Positions 11,390 through 22,645 of a stretch of 64,000 nt of DNA are shown here, in pieces (within the stretch, counting starts at the first letter, position 1; each line of letters opens with the position of its first letter). The stretch covers positions 18,245,428-18,309,427 of the forward strand of contig LR990049.1 in NCBI GenBank assembly GCA_905147135.1. Reading direction: 5' to 3'. The notes beneath the pieces were generated by a model. That model was given only the letters and a program-made list of their open reading frames with translations. It was not told the origin of the DNA and searched no databases. The stretch is from Blastobasis lacticolella (lineage: Eukaryota; Arthropoda; Insecta; Lepidoptera; Blastobasidae). Both the position numbers and the translations under genes were made by a program.

Positions 11390-11642
11390 ATGACCACTCA
11401 TGGTTCAGTGGTCAACACGCCGGTCTGCCACGCAAGAGGTCCCGGGTTCGATTCCCGGCCGGGCAGAAATTGAAATGATGAATTTTAATTTCTGTTACGG
11501 GTCTGGGTGTTCTATGTATAATAAGTATGTACTTAAAAGTATATAAGTAGTTTATCAGTTATCTAGCACCCATAACACAAGCTTTGCTTACTTTGGGGCT
11601 AGATGGCGCTGTGTGAATTTATCCATGATTATTTATTTATTT
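11390..11642 (+). mobile_element. SINE-C, full-length copy
   Basis: tRNA-like head with B box gggttcgattcccggcc, then the body through gggtctgggtgttctatg, ctttggggctagatggcgct and a (TTTA)n tail. It is one of the best preserved SINE-C copies in the window. Confidence 0.9.
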
Positions 11643-11743
11643 AAGCCTTGATCTCTTAGTCAACTACTGGCATTATTTCATGAAAAATACATGAAAATTG
11701 TTATAAACTATTCGTTTTCTGTTTTTGTTTACTGTTTGACTAG

Positions 11744-12185
11744 CAAGGCATTCGACCGCCACCTCACCTGGTGGTAAGTGACGATGCGGCCGATTTTAGA
11801 CCATGCCTGCCTAGGAACAGCCTATTCACTCTGGCCTTGAAGGCATCTAGATTATAATGATCAGGGAACAGACTCGCGGGTAATGCGTTCCATTCCTTGT
11901 CCGTACGCGTTATAAAGGTTGAACTAAAGCGGCTGATAGCTGGGAGATCCACTACATAAGGATGAAGCGCTCGCCCGGATCGCGTCTCCCGATGGCGGAA
12001 AGGGGCCGACGGAATGAGGTCATGCAACTGCTTCGCACACTTTTCGGAAAAGCAACCTATGTCTATTTCTTTAAACTGTAACGAATACGACTGTTTGTCT
12101 AATGGCTTCAGGTTATCCTGTGGTGTTAGGCTGGGTAGACTTACCTCTCCCGATATGTTTAATTTATACGCCAATGACAAAATAT
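11744..12185 (-). pseudogene. LINE-J2 reverse transcriptase C-terminus
   Basis: Minus-strand open frame of 138 codons (stop at 11764). Conserved pieces are HDLIPSAPFRHRETRSGRAL at about residues 53-72, then FITRTDKEWNALPASLFPDH and YNLDAFKARVNRLFLGR. Family proteins end this way after the RT domain; the polymerase domain is not present here. The 3' end (on the left) carries cctcacctggtggtaag, which also marks shorter copies at 32363, 49905 and 50840. The long open frame suggests a fairly young copy. Confidence 0.75.
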
Positions 12186-12394
12186 GCGAAGATTGTCTAT
12201 AGTATAATGCGAAAAAATTGAAAATCTGGTTTTCCGATCAGCGGGGCTATTGGCTAACTCAGATGACAACTGTATTTGACACTAGATAATTCTACACCAC
12301 GTCATCTACGTTGAAAACTGGCAATAGCGTCTACCAAATTAGAGTAGTGTCAGATTTTTTTATGTCAAATTCAGTTGTCCACTGCATAGCCTCC

Positions 12395-12565
12395 TTCATC
12401 CACTGAGATAGCCGATAGGCCCTCAGGAAGGAGCCCCCAGCATATTACAAATGTTTGCGTCTGTGGTCAGACTCTAAAAATAGTAAACAAATTCAAGTAC
12501 CTTGGCCATTATCCTTACCTAAGATTTAAAAGACGATTCTGATATCGAGCGTCAACGTTATTTGA
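12395..12565 (+). pseudogene. short reverse transcriptase remnant
   Basis: Shifting + frames give NKFKYLGH followed by DLKDDSDIERQR. The F.YLGH..T.DL.DD.DIERER pattern is a known stretch of LINE RT thumb/connection regions. It is heavily decayed. Confidence 0.5.
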
Positions 12566-14083
12566 ACTATTTCCTATTACACATGTTGCACCTATTCTAA
12601 TTGGAATTATTGTAGTATGGGTTTTCCATAGTCTGTTTATATTTATTATTATTATTTGGTGTCTCTGGTGTCTTTGGATATCGGGATCAATGACAAATTG
12701 GCCCGGTTTAATTATTGCCACGGACCAAAGCCAAGTTTTATTATTTAATAGATTCATTATCGTCTATTACAACATAAAGTCTAGAACCAGAAAATTCTTG
12801 GAACATTGGATTAATATCCATATGCGGCGGTGACCACTTGTCATCAGGTGCCTCACTTACCTATCTATTTGTCTACCATATCAATCAAAAACGTTTACAG
12901 TGAAATTTTATTTTTAAGAATTTCATAATTTCCCTTCGTTTATCGTCGATTTACAAATTGATATATGACTTTGGCAGCAAATGAAGCGAGTGAACGAAGT
13001 AGAGCGAAAATGCATGGAGAGGGCGATCCATCATCCCTGAGTATTACTTCCGCCATGTGTAATCCTTCTAAAAATTCTCATATCACTATTTTTGGATTTC
13101 GTATTTTAGGATAGCTACTACGGCAGTATTCCCGAGGCGATACCACATTGGGGCTGTCAAGCAAAAGGGTCTGTACCTTTCTTAAGGTTGGAACTGCAAT
13201 CGCAATTCGTGTTGCGCATGTCTATCGCCGGTGGTGATCATTTTTACCATCAGGTATTCTTACTCCTTTGCCTCCCTATATTATAAAAAAGAACAAAAGG
13301 CATATTACCCATGCAATGCTATTTATGGGTCAATCAGCCTGAAACAAATTGGGTTTATTGTTAGTTTTTATAGATTAATAAAGATAAAATCCTAGTGCGT
13401 CCTCTGTCTCCTTTTTCGTCTCAGCTCAGACATAGCAGTGTATTTACTTACCTACGTAACTATTCTACTAGCTACTAGCTATTATACTTGCTTTGTGTCT
13501 CTCATAATTTATTACCAAGAGCCTAATTTATCGTTAACAGGTCTGGACTACTAGACTAAAGGCTACCTATCCCAAGACAATAGGGCCATCTGCTTAGTAC
13601 CCAGGTGTATTAGGTTCTGACTAAAATGAAGAACTAATTAAAAAACTAAATAAAAAAAATAGAATGAGAATTAATTTTTATAGAGTTACGAGCGTCGCTC
13701 TTCATGAGATCTTATAAATTTTTCTCAGTAAAACCGTTAAGAGCTTACGAGACTTTGGCAACCAAATTTCATTTCATTACCTAGACTTCGGGAAGTTCCC
13801 TAGAGGTTTTGATGAGACGTCACTAAGTGAATCAGTGACTGAGTGTTGAAATCGACGTATTTTAAGTACTAATAAAATTCAAAGTTTTATAAGTCTGTTA
13901 CGTACATTTGAAAATTAGAGTTTTCTGACATTATCGAGACCGAGGTATGAGGGTCTGAAAATTCGACCAAACGATTCGAGATAAGGTAGGTAGTGTCCCC
14001 TACTTTTTGTTATGCTTAGCAGGGGCAATGCCGTACCTCCAGGTAGATTAAATTGAAGAGATAAATATCTGTAATCTAAAGCC
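12566..14083. other. mostly unassigned, with two D-repeat 3' ends
   Basis: D-repeat 3' ends lie at about 12820-12897 (ggtgaccacttgtcatcagg) and 13205-13295 (ggtgatcatttttaccatcag), both + and both ending in A-rich sequence. The remainder shows no gene or clear repeat. Confidence 0.5.
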
Positions 14084-14217
14084 TAAGGCGCATATAAGAC
14101 ATAATAGGCAACGGTCATGCGACCATGGCACGGGCGCTTTTGAGGTCTCTTAATGATCGGGCGACGTCCGTCGTACGACCATGGTCGCACGACCGTTGCC
14201 AGTTAGGACTGCGCCTA
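14084..14217 (-). mobile_element. palindromic MITE, copy 2
   Basis: Same family as 6292-6412, inverted. The ends are ggcaacggtcatgcgacc and cgcacgaccgttgcc, nearly perfect inverted repeats, extended outward by taaggcgca on the left and tgcgcctaac on the right. It is non-coding and no TSD was resolved. Confidence 0.75.
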
Positions 14218-14650
14218 ACCATTTACATCTCTCATACAGGCCGCGACAAGTATCCCTCTCAACATTCCAAACACACTATCGATATTCGTACTACGTCCAC
14301 GTCGCAAATAATCGCGTGATACCCCGACGGGTATGTTGTAATATTTCACTAGCTATTCGTTTGATTTATGGTATGATCAAAGCGGGTAGTCCAACAATGG
14401 CGTGACGTGCTGTCGTCCGTCACCGCAGTCGCACGGTACGGTTAACCGCGTCCACTATCAATACAGATCAGTGACAACGCTGCGAAACAACTGTTGGCAG
14501 TGTTGTGGACAATCCGTATTATGCGGCCAAATAAAGACGCCTTTGGGCACATTGAATTGTGCATGAAAAGATATATGAATGTGGAAGAGGCGAGAGAGGA
14601 GTCAGGATCGTAGCTTGTGGCACTCGATAATATTTGCTTACACCTATACC

Positions 14651-14700
14651 AGGGGTGGCCAAACTTTTGAGCTGTAAGGTCTGTGGTCATAAATATTTCT
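14651..14700 (+). mobile_element. solo hAT-like terminus
   Basis: The sequence caggggtggccaaact is a typical end of non-autonomous hAT elements and resembles the ends of the element at 50646-51253. I could not find a matching right end downstream, so it is at best a truncated copy. Confidence 0.35.
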
Positions 14701-14816
14701 TGCAGTTTACTCGAGAGTCATTTTGTGATAAGTTTGTAAGTATTTTTAATGGCGGAGAAGATTGGCGAGGCTCATCTGCACTTGATTGATAACTGTTTGC
14801 GTATGCTCTAGGTATA

Positions 14817-16077
14817 CGAGGGTGAATCAAAAAGTTCTTAGAATCGCTATAAAAATACAAGAAAACTTGAACAACATTATTTTATTTTTCTACGTAATCT
14901 CCTTCTAATTCAATACATTTAGAATACCGCTTTTCTAATTCCTTCCGCAAAAAAATCATTTTCTTGGCTCTCAAAAAATTCGTCGACGGCAGCCATAACT
15001 GCGTCATCGTCCTCAAATTTTGTGCCACGGATATGTTCCTTCAATTTGGGGAATAGGTGAATATGGTGGGTGCTCAAGAATTTCAAAGCCAGCATTCTGG
15101 ATTGCCTTCAGCGCAACTTCCGACCGATGTGCAGGAGCGTTATCGTGAAGAAACAACACACCCAATGCCAGTTTTCCACGACGTTTTTGTTTAACTGCAT
15201 CACGCACTTTTGGGATTAAACCTGCATAATACAGTCCAGTAATCGTCTGCCCTTTCGGCATGTAATCAATAAAAATAATTCCTTCATTATCCCAGAACAC
15301 AGAGGCCATAATCTTGCCAGCGGTAGGAGCCGCTCGAAATTTCTTTATAGGCGGTGAGGATGGTCGTTTCCAAGACATGCTATGCTTTTTTGTTTCGGGA
15401 TCAAAATGATGGACCCATGTCTCATCCATAGTAATAATACGACGGAAAATTGATCCGGATCGGACTGTAACATTTCGAGATTGCGCCTTGAAATTTCCAA
15501 ACGACGTTTTTTGTTTTCTTCGGTTAGCATTCGTGGAACCCACCTTGCTGACACCTTTTTGAAACCCAGTGAATCGGTTAAAATGGATTGAATGCTGCCA
15601 AATGATATCTTTAGGATGTCTGCTAAATGTTTTATGGTTATTCTTCTGTCCTCCAAAACCAATTTTTTCAATTTTCTTGACATTTTCTTCCGTAACAGAA
15701 GTTGAAGGCCGCCCTGAACGAGGATCATCTTCACAGCTCGATCTACCTCTTCTAAATTCAGCAACCCAGTAAGCGACGGTAGAATATGGCAAAGCATTAT
15801 CCCCTTATGTCTGCTGGATATCGAAAAAAAATTCTTTAGTGGAAATTATTTTCAAGGACATATACTTTATCACTGCACGTAACTCATGCTTCTCCATATT
15901 TAAGGATTTTTAGAAACGCCTTGTACTAAATAATTTATTACTTGCAAACGGTACGATCAATTCGAGTGTTATTACGCATAAATATTGTATGCTTGGCACT
16001 CTTTAAAATAAATATTAAACTACCCACAAAAATATTATATTCATGTGCACTTCTAAGAACTATTTGATTCACCCTCG
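14817..16077 (-). mobile_element. mariner element, 1261 bp, inactive
   Basis: Bounded by 27-bp terminal inverted repeats starting cgagggtgaatcaaa, with one mismatch (left 14817-14843, right 16051-16077). A TA dinucleotide lies at both outer edges (14815-14816 and 16078-16079), the TSD expected of Tc1/mariner. Length and ends match a complete mariner. It carries one transposase gene on the minus strand, which is broken. Confidence 0.93.
14882..15897 (-). pseudogene. mariner transposase pseudogene
   Basis: The original frame runs from ATG at 15897 to a TAA at 14882-14884, near the usual mariner length of about 340 codons. It would bind the TIRs through an N-terminal helix-turn-helix (AYWVAEFRRGRSSCEDDPRS visible) and cut with a D,D34D domain. 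First Asp: MDETW, about 15424. Second Asp: FLHDNAPAH, about 15142, 94 residues on, as in mariners. Lesions: an in-frame TAA at 15805-15807; a frameshift near 15670 and a second near 15445, with the correct middle third (KISFGSIQSILTDSLGFKKV) readable in another frame; loss of about ten codons directly after HPPYSP near 15050, which removes the third Asp; and a further frameshift near 14945. It cannot make an active enzyme. Confidence 0.92.
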
Positions 16078-16082
16078 TACGT

Positions 16083-16225
16083 TAGAAATTGATACCTAAA
16101 CCGGTATCTGGAAAGTTGTTCCAAGGGGGGATCTAGAAGCACTGGATTGACAGCGCCGAGTCGAATCTGAGATCGTACGTCTTACGATGCAAGGTTGCCC
16201 AAACCGGGCGAAGTGAAGAAAAGTA
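16083..16225 (+). pseudogene. RTE-like C-terminal remnant
   Basis: Resembles the remnant at 5940-6062 in DNA (aggaaagt..gttcc, cgcc-aagtcg, gcgaagtg-aaaag) and gives similar broken peptides, ending GEVKK. It is very decayed. Confidence 0.45.
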
Positions 16226-17136
16226 GAGAAGCCGCGATTAGCTTTATTGGCACAATAATGCAGTTTAACATCTAGCCCTGTCCAATTTTAAAATAATGTG
16301 ATTATTGATAATTTTCTATTCATTTTAATTAACTCTCGCAGACTACCGAAGTTGCCTTCTTAAGTTGTCGACCTCTTGGCCATCCCTGCCCTATAGGATA
16401 CGGGCGTGAGTGGCTACCTATGTATGTATGTTAATGTATGAATTTGCACATTAGGTAACCGCTGATGACCACTTTTCGCCAGGTGGCCCAATTACCTGTT
16501 TGCCTATCGTATAAAAGTAAGCCAACTGCTGACCATTCTATGCTTGACCTTCTACGCTACTTTTCAACTAAATATGTCGAGATCTAGCTCGATTGTAGCA
16601 TTATCAAAACCTGTAGCCCTGCAAAAGAAGCTGTTTCGCCTGTTATTGACGGCACGGCAATAGGACGACACGATTTGATAATTCTCGGTGGAACAGTCAA
16701 GGAGACACAACTCAATAAATCTGGGCAGTCGGTATTACTATTAAAGATATTCAGCATCAAAGCAATGTCTGCGATTTCACTGCGTTTCTCCAGCGATACC
16801 AAGTGGTAGCGCTTACAAAGGCTAATGTAATATGAAGAGTTTATCGCATACTCCCAGGATAGGCCGAGATATATATTAGTGGAACCCATAGCTCAACAGG
16901 AATGTTTTAAAAGGGGCATTTTTTGATTACCTCGTTTTCTCGTTCAGGTTATTTCGGTACATAGTAGTAGTTATTTTTATTTGCGGGGAGACATTGACCA
17001 CTTACTGTTCTCTAATAATGAAGTGTTATTTTCATGCAAACAAAACATGTTATATATGTGACAACACTTTCCCGTATTAACAGAGAAAAGTAAGTGACTA
17101 ATGTCTCCCCGCAAATCAAAGTAACTCCAATCTACG
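16226..17136. other. mostly unassigned, one D-repeat 3' end
   Basis: About 16440-16510 has tgaccacttttcgccagg and gtttgcctatcg, a D-repeat 3' end in + orientation. The minus frame at 16584-16889 shows no domain. Confidence 0.4.
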
Positions 17137-17145
17137 ATGACGATT

Positions 17146-17416
17146 CATCATCATCATCATCATCACAGCCCACAACAGTCCACTGCAGGACCCAGGGCCT
17201 CTCCCACAAAAAGGGAGGTTATTGCCATAATCTCCACGCTTGGCAGGCGGGTTGGAGATCGCAGTGTTATAATATAACAATGGAAAATGCTGCTGCCCAT
17301 TTTCCAGTCTACTGAGGCGCTTAGATCTTTTGCCTCGAAAACATTAGTCGCCTTGTACGACACCCACGAGTGTAAGGGGTTGGTGCTATTCTACTCTGCC
17401 GGACACCACACGGCCA
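17146..17416 (-). mobile_element. SINE-A, full length, with 9-bp TSD
   Basis: Flanked by atgacgatt at 17137-17145 and 17417-17425. The (ATC)n tail is on the left, followed by cacagcccacaacagtcc, the tgctgcccattttcc block and the 5' end ggacaccacacggcc on the right. It defines both ends of the family, about 270 bp. Confidence 0.93.
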
Positions 17417-17449
17417 ATGACGATTATAAGATAATAATTGCCACCGCAT

Positions 17450-17700
17450 TTCGCAACAGAGACGGCTCGTTTCTTTTTTTACCCCCGACGAATATTATCG
17501 TCGAGTTTGACGTGTGGCTTTGTGTATCTGTCTGTGGTTTCGTAGCTCCAGAACGGATGGAGCGAATTAAATGCGGTTTTCTCTATTCGAAGGCCAGTTT
17601 AATGAAGATTGTTTTAGCGTTGTTGCATTAGTTTTTCAGCTATGTAGTTTAGAAAATATTTGGGATTAAGTAAACTTGGTCGGGGGTTATCCGAGTTTAT
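17450..17700 (+). repeat. G-repeat copy
   Basis: Contains ttcgtagctccagaacgg, ggttttctctattcgaa and ttggtcgggggttatccg. These three blocks recur in the same order, reversed, at 58270-58510; the first also appears at 62755-62945. I recall such sequence as common in moth genomes but cannot name the element. The open frame 17287-17631 spans SINE-A and this repeat and is not a gene. Confidence 0.6.
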
Positions 17701-18045
17701 CTGTCGATTAGGTAATTTACGTACAGTTCATACTCTGATGAATGCACCGCCTTTTGAAATGTCAACTTAAAGTTGACGCCCTTATGATATTAAGTATTTT
17801 CTCGGATGCGGATGTATATAAATACAGAAAAGTAAGCGCGCGTAATCAGAATGGAATGAATCCTTGTCGACGTAATTTGAAATGAAAGTTATTTTTAATC
17901 ACACAGTGACAAGCATACAGATAGCCCACATGATGGAAAGCAGTAACTGGCGGCAACATCTACGATTCATGCATTTAGGTTGCAGGCAACAAAAAATTCA
18001 GAACCGCAGGTGCGTTGCCACCACGTTGCCACTGTGAGAACTAAG

Positions 18046-18225
18046 ATGAAATGCCTCATGTCTATCTTGTTGCTTGGCAGTTGTATCATTGTTGCTTGGC
18101 AGTTGATGTTCCATCCCAAACTGAAAGCTGACGCTATTTCGCCCGAGAGCTATGATTTCGACAAGGTTCCAGCCGATCGCATTCTGATTGAGCGCTTATT
18201 TTACACTCGTTATCCTTCCTCTTAG
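18046..18225 (+). CDS. possible small membrane-anchored protein or first exon
   Basis: ATG at 18046 in the context ctaagATG opens 59 codons to TAG. Residues 1-20 (MKCLMSILLLGSCIIVAWQL) form a hydrophobic stretch like a signal peptide or type II anchor, followed by a charged region (HPKLKAD, SYDFDKVPADRILIERL). Codon choice looks ordinary. The frame also stays open upstream to 17980. Inside, tgttgcttggcagttg occurs twice in tandem spacing. I do not recognise the family. It could be a coding first exon, a short secreted or anchored protein, or chance. No neighbouring exon is identifiable. Confidence 0.22.
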   Translation: MKCLMSILLLGSCIIVAWQLMFHPKLKADAISPESYDFDKVPADRILIERLFYTRYPSS

Positions 18226-18668
18226 CAATCCTTATTGAAGGAGTTATTTTGAAGTTTCAAGGGTTCCTTTTGAAGCCTTTAAGCGAGCTTCAAGAAATTT
18301 TAGAATTCCTCCAAAACATCTTGAAGCTGATAAACTCGAAACTATGTAAATTCTCGTAGCTAAGTTTCATATTGCATCTTGGTACTACGTCCCGTGTCCC
18401 GCAACACTTGACCCTCCTTGTCCCGTAGAATATCATGTTAGCTGCGGGACCGGACACTTAAAAGTTAGTGGGAGTTTACGGAGCGGTGGGATAAGACACA
18501 TTTCATGGAATACGTAAAGTCCTAAAAGTAAGTAGTTTCTCAGTGTGCCACGTTCTTGGGTAAAGGGTGACGTCTTAAGGAATTTGAGCACGTTTTGGAA
18601 TCTTTTATTACAATATTATTTCACAATCCCAATTCATTTTAAACCTTGATACCTAAATACGGTAAATA
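18226..18668. other. unassigned
   Basis: No recognised repeat or gene. Confidence 0.4.
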
Positions 18669-18830
18669 TAACCATGACCCAATCTGGTCAGGTTCCCCTG
18701 GTAGCAGGGTCACGGAGGTCAGATGGAAGTCGCTCTATTGTAATTATCTGATCTGCCAAATCCTGGATCATGGTCAATTCGGACCAGGACCCTCGTGCAC
18801 GAGGACACAGCCGGGACATTAACGCCTAGA
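18669..18830 (+). mobile_element. SINE-B, 5'-truncated
   Basis: Begins at ataaccatgacccaatc and continues through ggtcaggttcccctggtag, agatgg-agtcgctc, tggatcatggtc and acattaacgcc to gatgatg. The head and middle are missing. Confidence 0.85.
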
Positions 18831-19118
18831 TGATGAGATGTGACCTCAATACTGTAGGTATTTTGTATGAACATAAATAAAATTGTTACACTTGTATGTA
18901 ACAGAATAGATAACATTTTGTCGTGTCCCAAATCTTGCTCGGCAGCACTAATAGTTGGAGTTGGAAACCACTTACTTTCACTACGTTTTTTCGTCGTATA
19001 AGAACTAAAATTCACTGTCAGCCAAACAACACTCATTGTACAGAGAACCGGTGAAGTTGGCTGTTTCAGGCGTCTATTCTTAAATCAACATACTGGTCAT
19101 ATGTTAAAAATATCAGCT

Positions 19119-19290
19119 TAATGTCCGATTGTGATCCTGCGCACGTGGGCCCGGGCTCCACCTTGACCATGATCTAGGATTTTGCTGATCAGGTAATTAT
19201 AGTGTATCGACTGGTATCTGATAGGTTACCTGTCAGGCGCTAATGTGCAAGTGTCATCACGATGTTTTCCCTCGCCGTAAGAGTATCGGT
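19119..19290 (-). mobile_element. SINE-B copy with internal loss
   Basis: Reverse-oriented: cgcgca-type block, gggcccgggctccacc, ttgaccatgatctagg, gatcaggtaattatag, then directly gtgtcatcacgatg and ccctcgccgtaagag. About 40-50 bp between them are shortened or altered. The head is absent. Confidence 0.75.
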
Positions 19291-19347
19291 CATATGTTAA
19301 TATTTGTTTAATCAATTTAGTACCAGTTGCGTCAGAATACAAAGGTA

Positions 19348-19542
19348 GAGCTCGTGTAATCTAAAATGGCGCGCCCCACTATCGCATTAATGCACACAAG
19401 CAAGTTTAAAATATGAACGCAATACATATACAAATGCCGTTGTAATTGGTCATTCAGTTGCCGGTGAAATTCAAACGTAGAAGCACACATCGAAATCAAC
19501 TAACTAAGTAGTGGGGCGCGTCATTTTAGACTAGACGAGCTC
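19348..19542. mobile_element. MITE with about 34-bp TIRs and TA flanks
   Basis: A 195-bp non-coding element. The left arm starts gagctcgtgtaatctaaa and continues to gcgcgccccacta; the right arm is its inverse with a few mismatches. TA dinucleotides flank it at 19346-19347 and 19543-19544, consistent with a Tc1/mariner-type MITE. It lies immediately left of the satellite array. Confidence 0.85.
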
Positions 19543-19587
19543 TACTGATGTTGAACGTCATCATCATTCGAGAAGTCAATCCCAGTC

Positions 19588-21270
19588 AAAACTTATTTTT
19601 TCTTCTTTACTTTGCCCGATCTTGGACATCCTCGCATCATAAGCCATTGGCACTCGAATCTCTCTCGTTACGTACTCGGCCAAGTCGCATAGCTCGGCAC
19701 ATCTAGCGCATCATTTTCAAAGCTTCGTACCTACTTTGAAAATGATGCGATACCTACTTTTTCGTCTCTACTTCACCCGATCTTGGACGTCCTCGTGTCA
19801 TAAGCCATTGGCACTCGAATCTCTCTCGTTACGTACTCGGCCAAGTCGCATAGCTCGGCACATCTAGCGCATCATTTTCAAAGCTTCGTACCTACTTTGA
19901 AAATGATGCGATACCTACTTTTTCGTCTCTACTTCGCCCGATCTTGGACGTCCTCGTGTCATAAGCCATTGGCACTCGAATCTCTCTCGTTACGTACTCG
20001 GCCAAGTCGCATAGCTCGGCACATCTAGCGCATCATTTTCAAAGCTTCGTACCTACTTTGAAAATGATGCGATACCTACTTTTTCGTCTCTACTTCGCCC
20101 GATCTTGGACGTCCTCGTGTCATAAGCCATTGGCACTCGAATCTCTCTCGTTACGTACTCGGCCAAGTCGCATAGCTCGGCACATCTAGCGCATCATTTT
20201 CAAAGCTTCGTACCTACTTTGAAAATGATGCGATACCTACTTTTTCGTCTCTACTTCGCCCGATCTTGGACGTCCTCGTGTCATAAGCCATTGGCACTCG
20301 AATCTCTCTCGTTACGTACTCGGCCAAGTCGCATAGCTCGGCACATCTAGCGCATCATTTTCAAAGCTTCGTACCTACTTTGAAAATGATGCGATACCTA
20401 CTTTTTCGTCTCTACTTCGCCCGATCTTGGACGTCCTCGTGTCATAAGCCATTGGCACTCGAATCTCTCTCGTTACGTACTCGGCCAAGTCGCATAGCTC
20501 GGCACATCTAGCGCATCATTTTCAAAGCTTCGTACCTACTTTGAAAATGATGCGATACCTACTTTTTCGTCTCTACTTCGCCCGATCTTGGACGTCCTCG
20601 TGTCATAAGCCATTGGCACTCGAATCTCTCTCGTTACGTACTCGGCCAAGTCGCATAGCTCGGCACATCTAGCGCATCATTTTCAAAGCTTCGTACCTAC
20701 TTTGAAAATGATGCGATACCTACTTTTTCGTCTCTACTTCGCCCGATCTTGGACGTCCTCGTGTCATAAGCCATTGGCACTCGAATCTCTCTCGTTACGT
20801 ACTCGGCCAAGTCGCATAGCTCGGCACATCTAGCGCATCATTTTCAAAGCTTCGTACCTACTTTGAAAATGATGCGATACCTACTTTTTCGTCTCTACTT
20901 CGCCCGATCTTGGACGTCCTCGTGTCATAAGCCATTGGCACTCGAATCTCTCTCGTTACGTACTCGGCCAAGTCGCATAGCTCGGCACATCTAGCGCATC
21001 ATTTTCAAAGCTTCGTACCTACTTTGAAAATGATGCGATACCTACTTTTTCGTCTCTACTTCGCCCGATCTTGGACGTCCTCGTGTCATAAGCCATTGGC
21101 ACTCGAATCTCTCTCGTTACGTACTCGGCCAAGTCGCATAGCTCGGCACATCTAGCGCATCATTTTCAAAGCTTCGTACCTACTTTGAAAATGATGCGAT
21201 ACCTACTTTTTCGTCTCTACTTCGCCCGATCTTGGACGTCCTCGTGTCATAAGCCATTGGCTCTCGAATC
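19588..21270. repeat. satellite array, 161-bp unit, about 10.4 copies
   Basis: The landmark actcgaatctctctcg recurs every 161 bp exactly (19652, 19813, 19974 and so on to 21101), with a final partial unit at 21261. Units are almost identical, apart from the first, which differs at several sites near 19588-19640. Each unit contains a 16-bp perfect inverted repeat, cgcatcattttcaaag / ctttgaaaatgatgcg, with an 11-base spacer; in unit 1 it is at 19707-19749. No ORF spans a unit boundary meaningfully. Confidence 0.97.
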
Positions 21271-22645
21271 GCCTCGCAGCTGTAGAGTATCACAGTCCTA
21301 ATTTATGCGCTTGTACATTATTTCTACCTTTTGATAATATTGTGTCGCATATTGCGTGATGAATCGGACTATTTGAAACTGATAAACTCAGTCGTGCAGC
21401 TGTTTGTACCCCCTGGGGGTCCCCAGATTGCAACTCAGACCACTTCGGCCTAACCCCCTCAACAGCCCGAAGCCTGTCCCACGCCAACTCTACGTTGTCC
21501 GGGTCTTAGATATGTTCAACGCGCTCCTGGTATCGGCATCCGAGTGTGATATTGGCAACGAATGAGCCAATTTTCTGGTAAAGTAATTTTAAGTAAATAA
21601 GTAAGATATTTTAATTTTACAGCGTATTGGTCGCCTGCAATGCTTGAATAAAATAAAAATCATTGTACCCTAAACAATCCAGCCCTAAATAACAGCGTCC
21701 ATGAATCATTGAATATACCTATATAGATTTCTTAGTAGATCCCCATTCAGAACTTACTGTCTGGTTAGAACTTCACTGGAATTCCTTCGCGGAGTAAGTT
21801 CGAAACTTTGTCTAGGACTCTAATTTTATCCGGCCGACGCCTAGGCTTGCCAGATGTTAGGTTTTCTGCGAGACCGTTCGGTATTTTAGCTATTTGTTGG
21901 CTGTTCTGTTTTTATAAATAACATATAAGAGATAAGAGTTGTGTCGTTGACTTCTTATTTCTTCCCATTATTGATAGATTTGTAAAAACAGCAAAGCAAA
22001 ATTAGGTTTTGTTGTTTGTTAGTCGTAGTCATATTTTTCGTCCATTTAATTTAGTTTCTGTGTCTGATAGTATAAAAAACGTTGTTATTTACTTGTATTC
22101 ACCCTCTGTAACATACACAACAAAATCACACACAAAATCTCTTCCCCAGAATGATCGGTAATTATATATGGATAATTAAATATTTCATTTTAATTGAGTC
22201 TCTGGTAAATACATGAAATAAATTAATTTTGATTTCATTTTTAATGTAATTTAATTTATATTTGTTAATTTGATCTGACAACCCTACCACCGCCATTATT
22301 CATCCATATCAAGTTTCTGGGATAAATCCCCAACATCATTGCAAAGACTTTCTTTCGATAGCTTAAAAGATTTGCCGATCGACCGTCAAAAGATTAGAAA
22401 CTAAAAGAGAAATGAGGGTACTTTAATTGTCCTTCATACTGCACAGAGAAGTACTTAGAAAGTAATTTTTAGGGTTCCGTAGGGGTCCGCCAAAATGAAC
22501 GGGAATTCAGTAGATACTTGGGTCTGATTTACCCAATATTTTTTGCTATGGTAGTACTAGCACTACCTAGGTACTTACAATGTTAATGATTTTTCTACGT
22601 AAAGAAAAGTGGTTTTATATTTTTATCATGCCGAACTTTGGAGCA
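21271..22645. other. unassigned
   Basis: A minus frame at 21290-21487 has no recognisable domain. Near 22465-22520 the sequence tttttagggttccgtag matches a motif I recall as common in moth repeats; a related piece is near 57755. Confidence 0.4.

Noticed and set aside
14651..14700. complete hAT element starting at 14651
   Set aside because: No inverse partner of caggggtggccaaac was found downstream, so only a terminal fragment is reported.
17287..17631. 114-codon open frame
   Set aside because: Begins in SINE-A and continues into the G-repeat; not a gene.
19588..21270. CRISPR-like array
   Set aside because: The whole 161-bp unit is repeated without variable spacers, in a eukaryotic context. 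It is a satellite.
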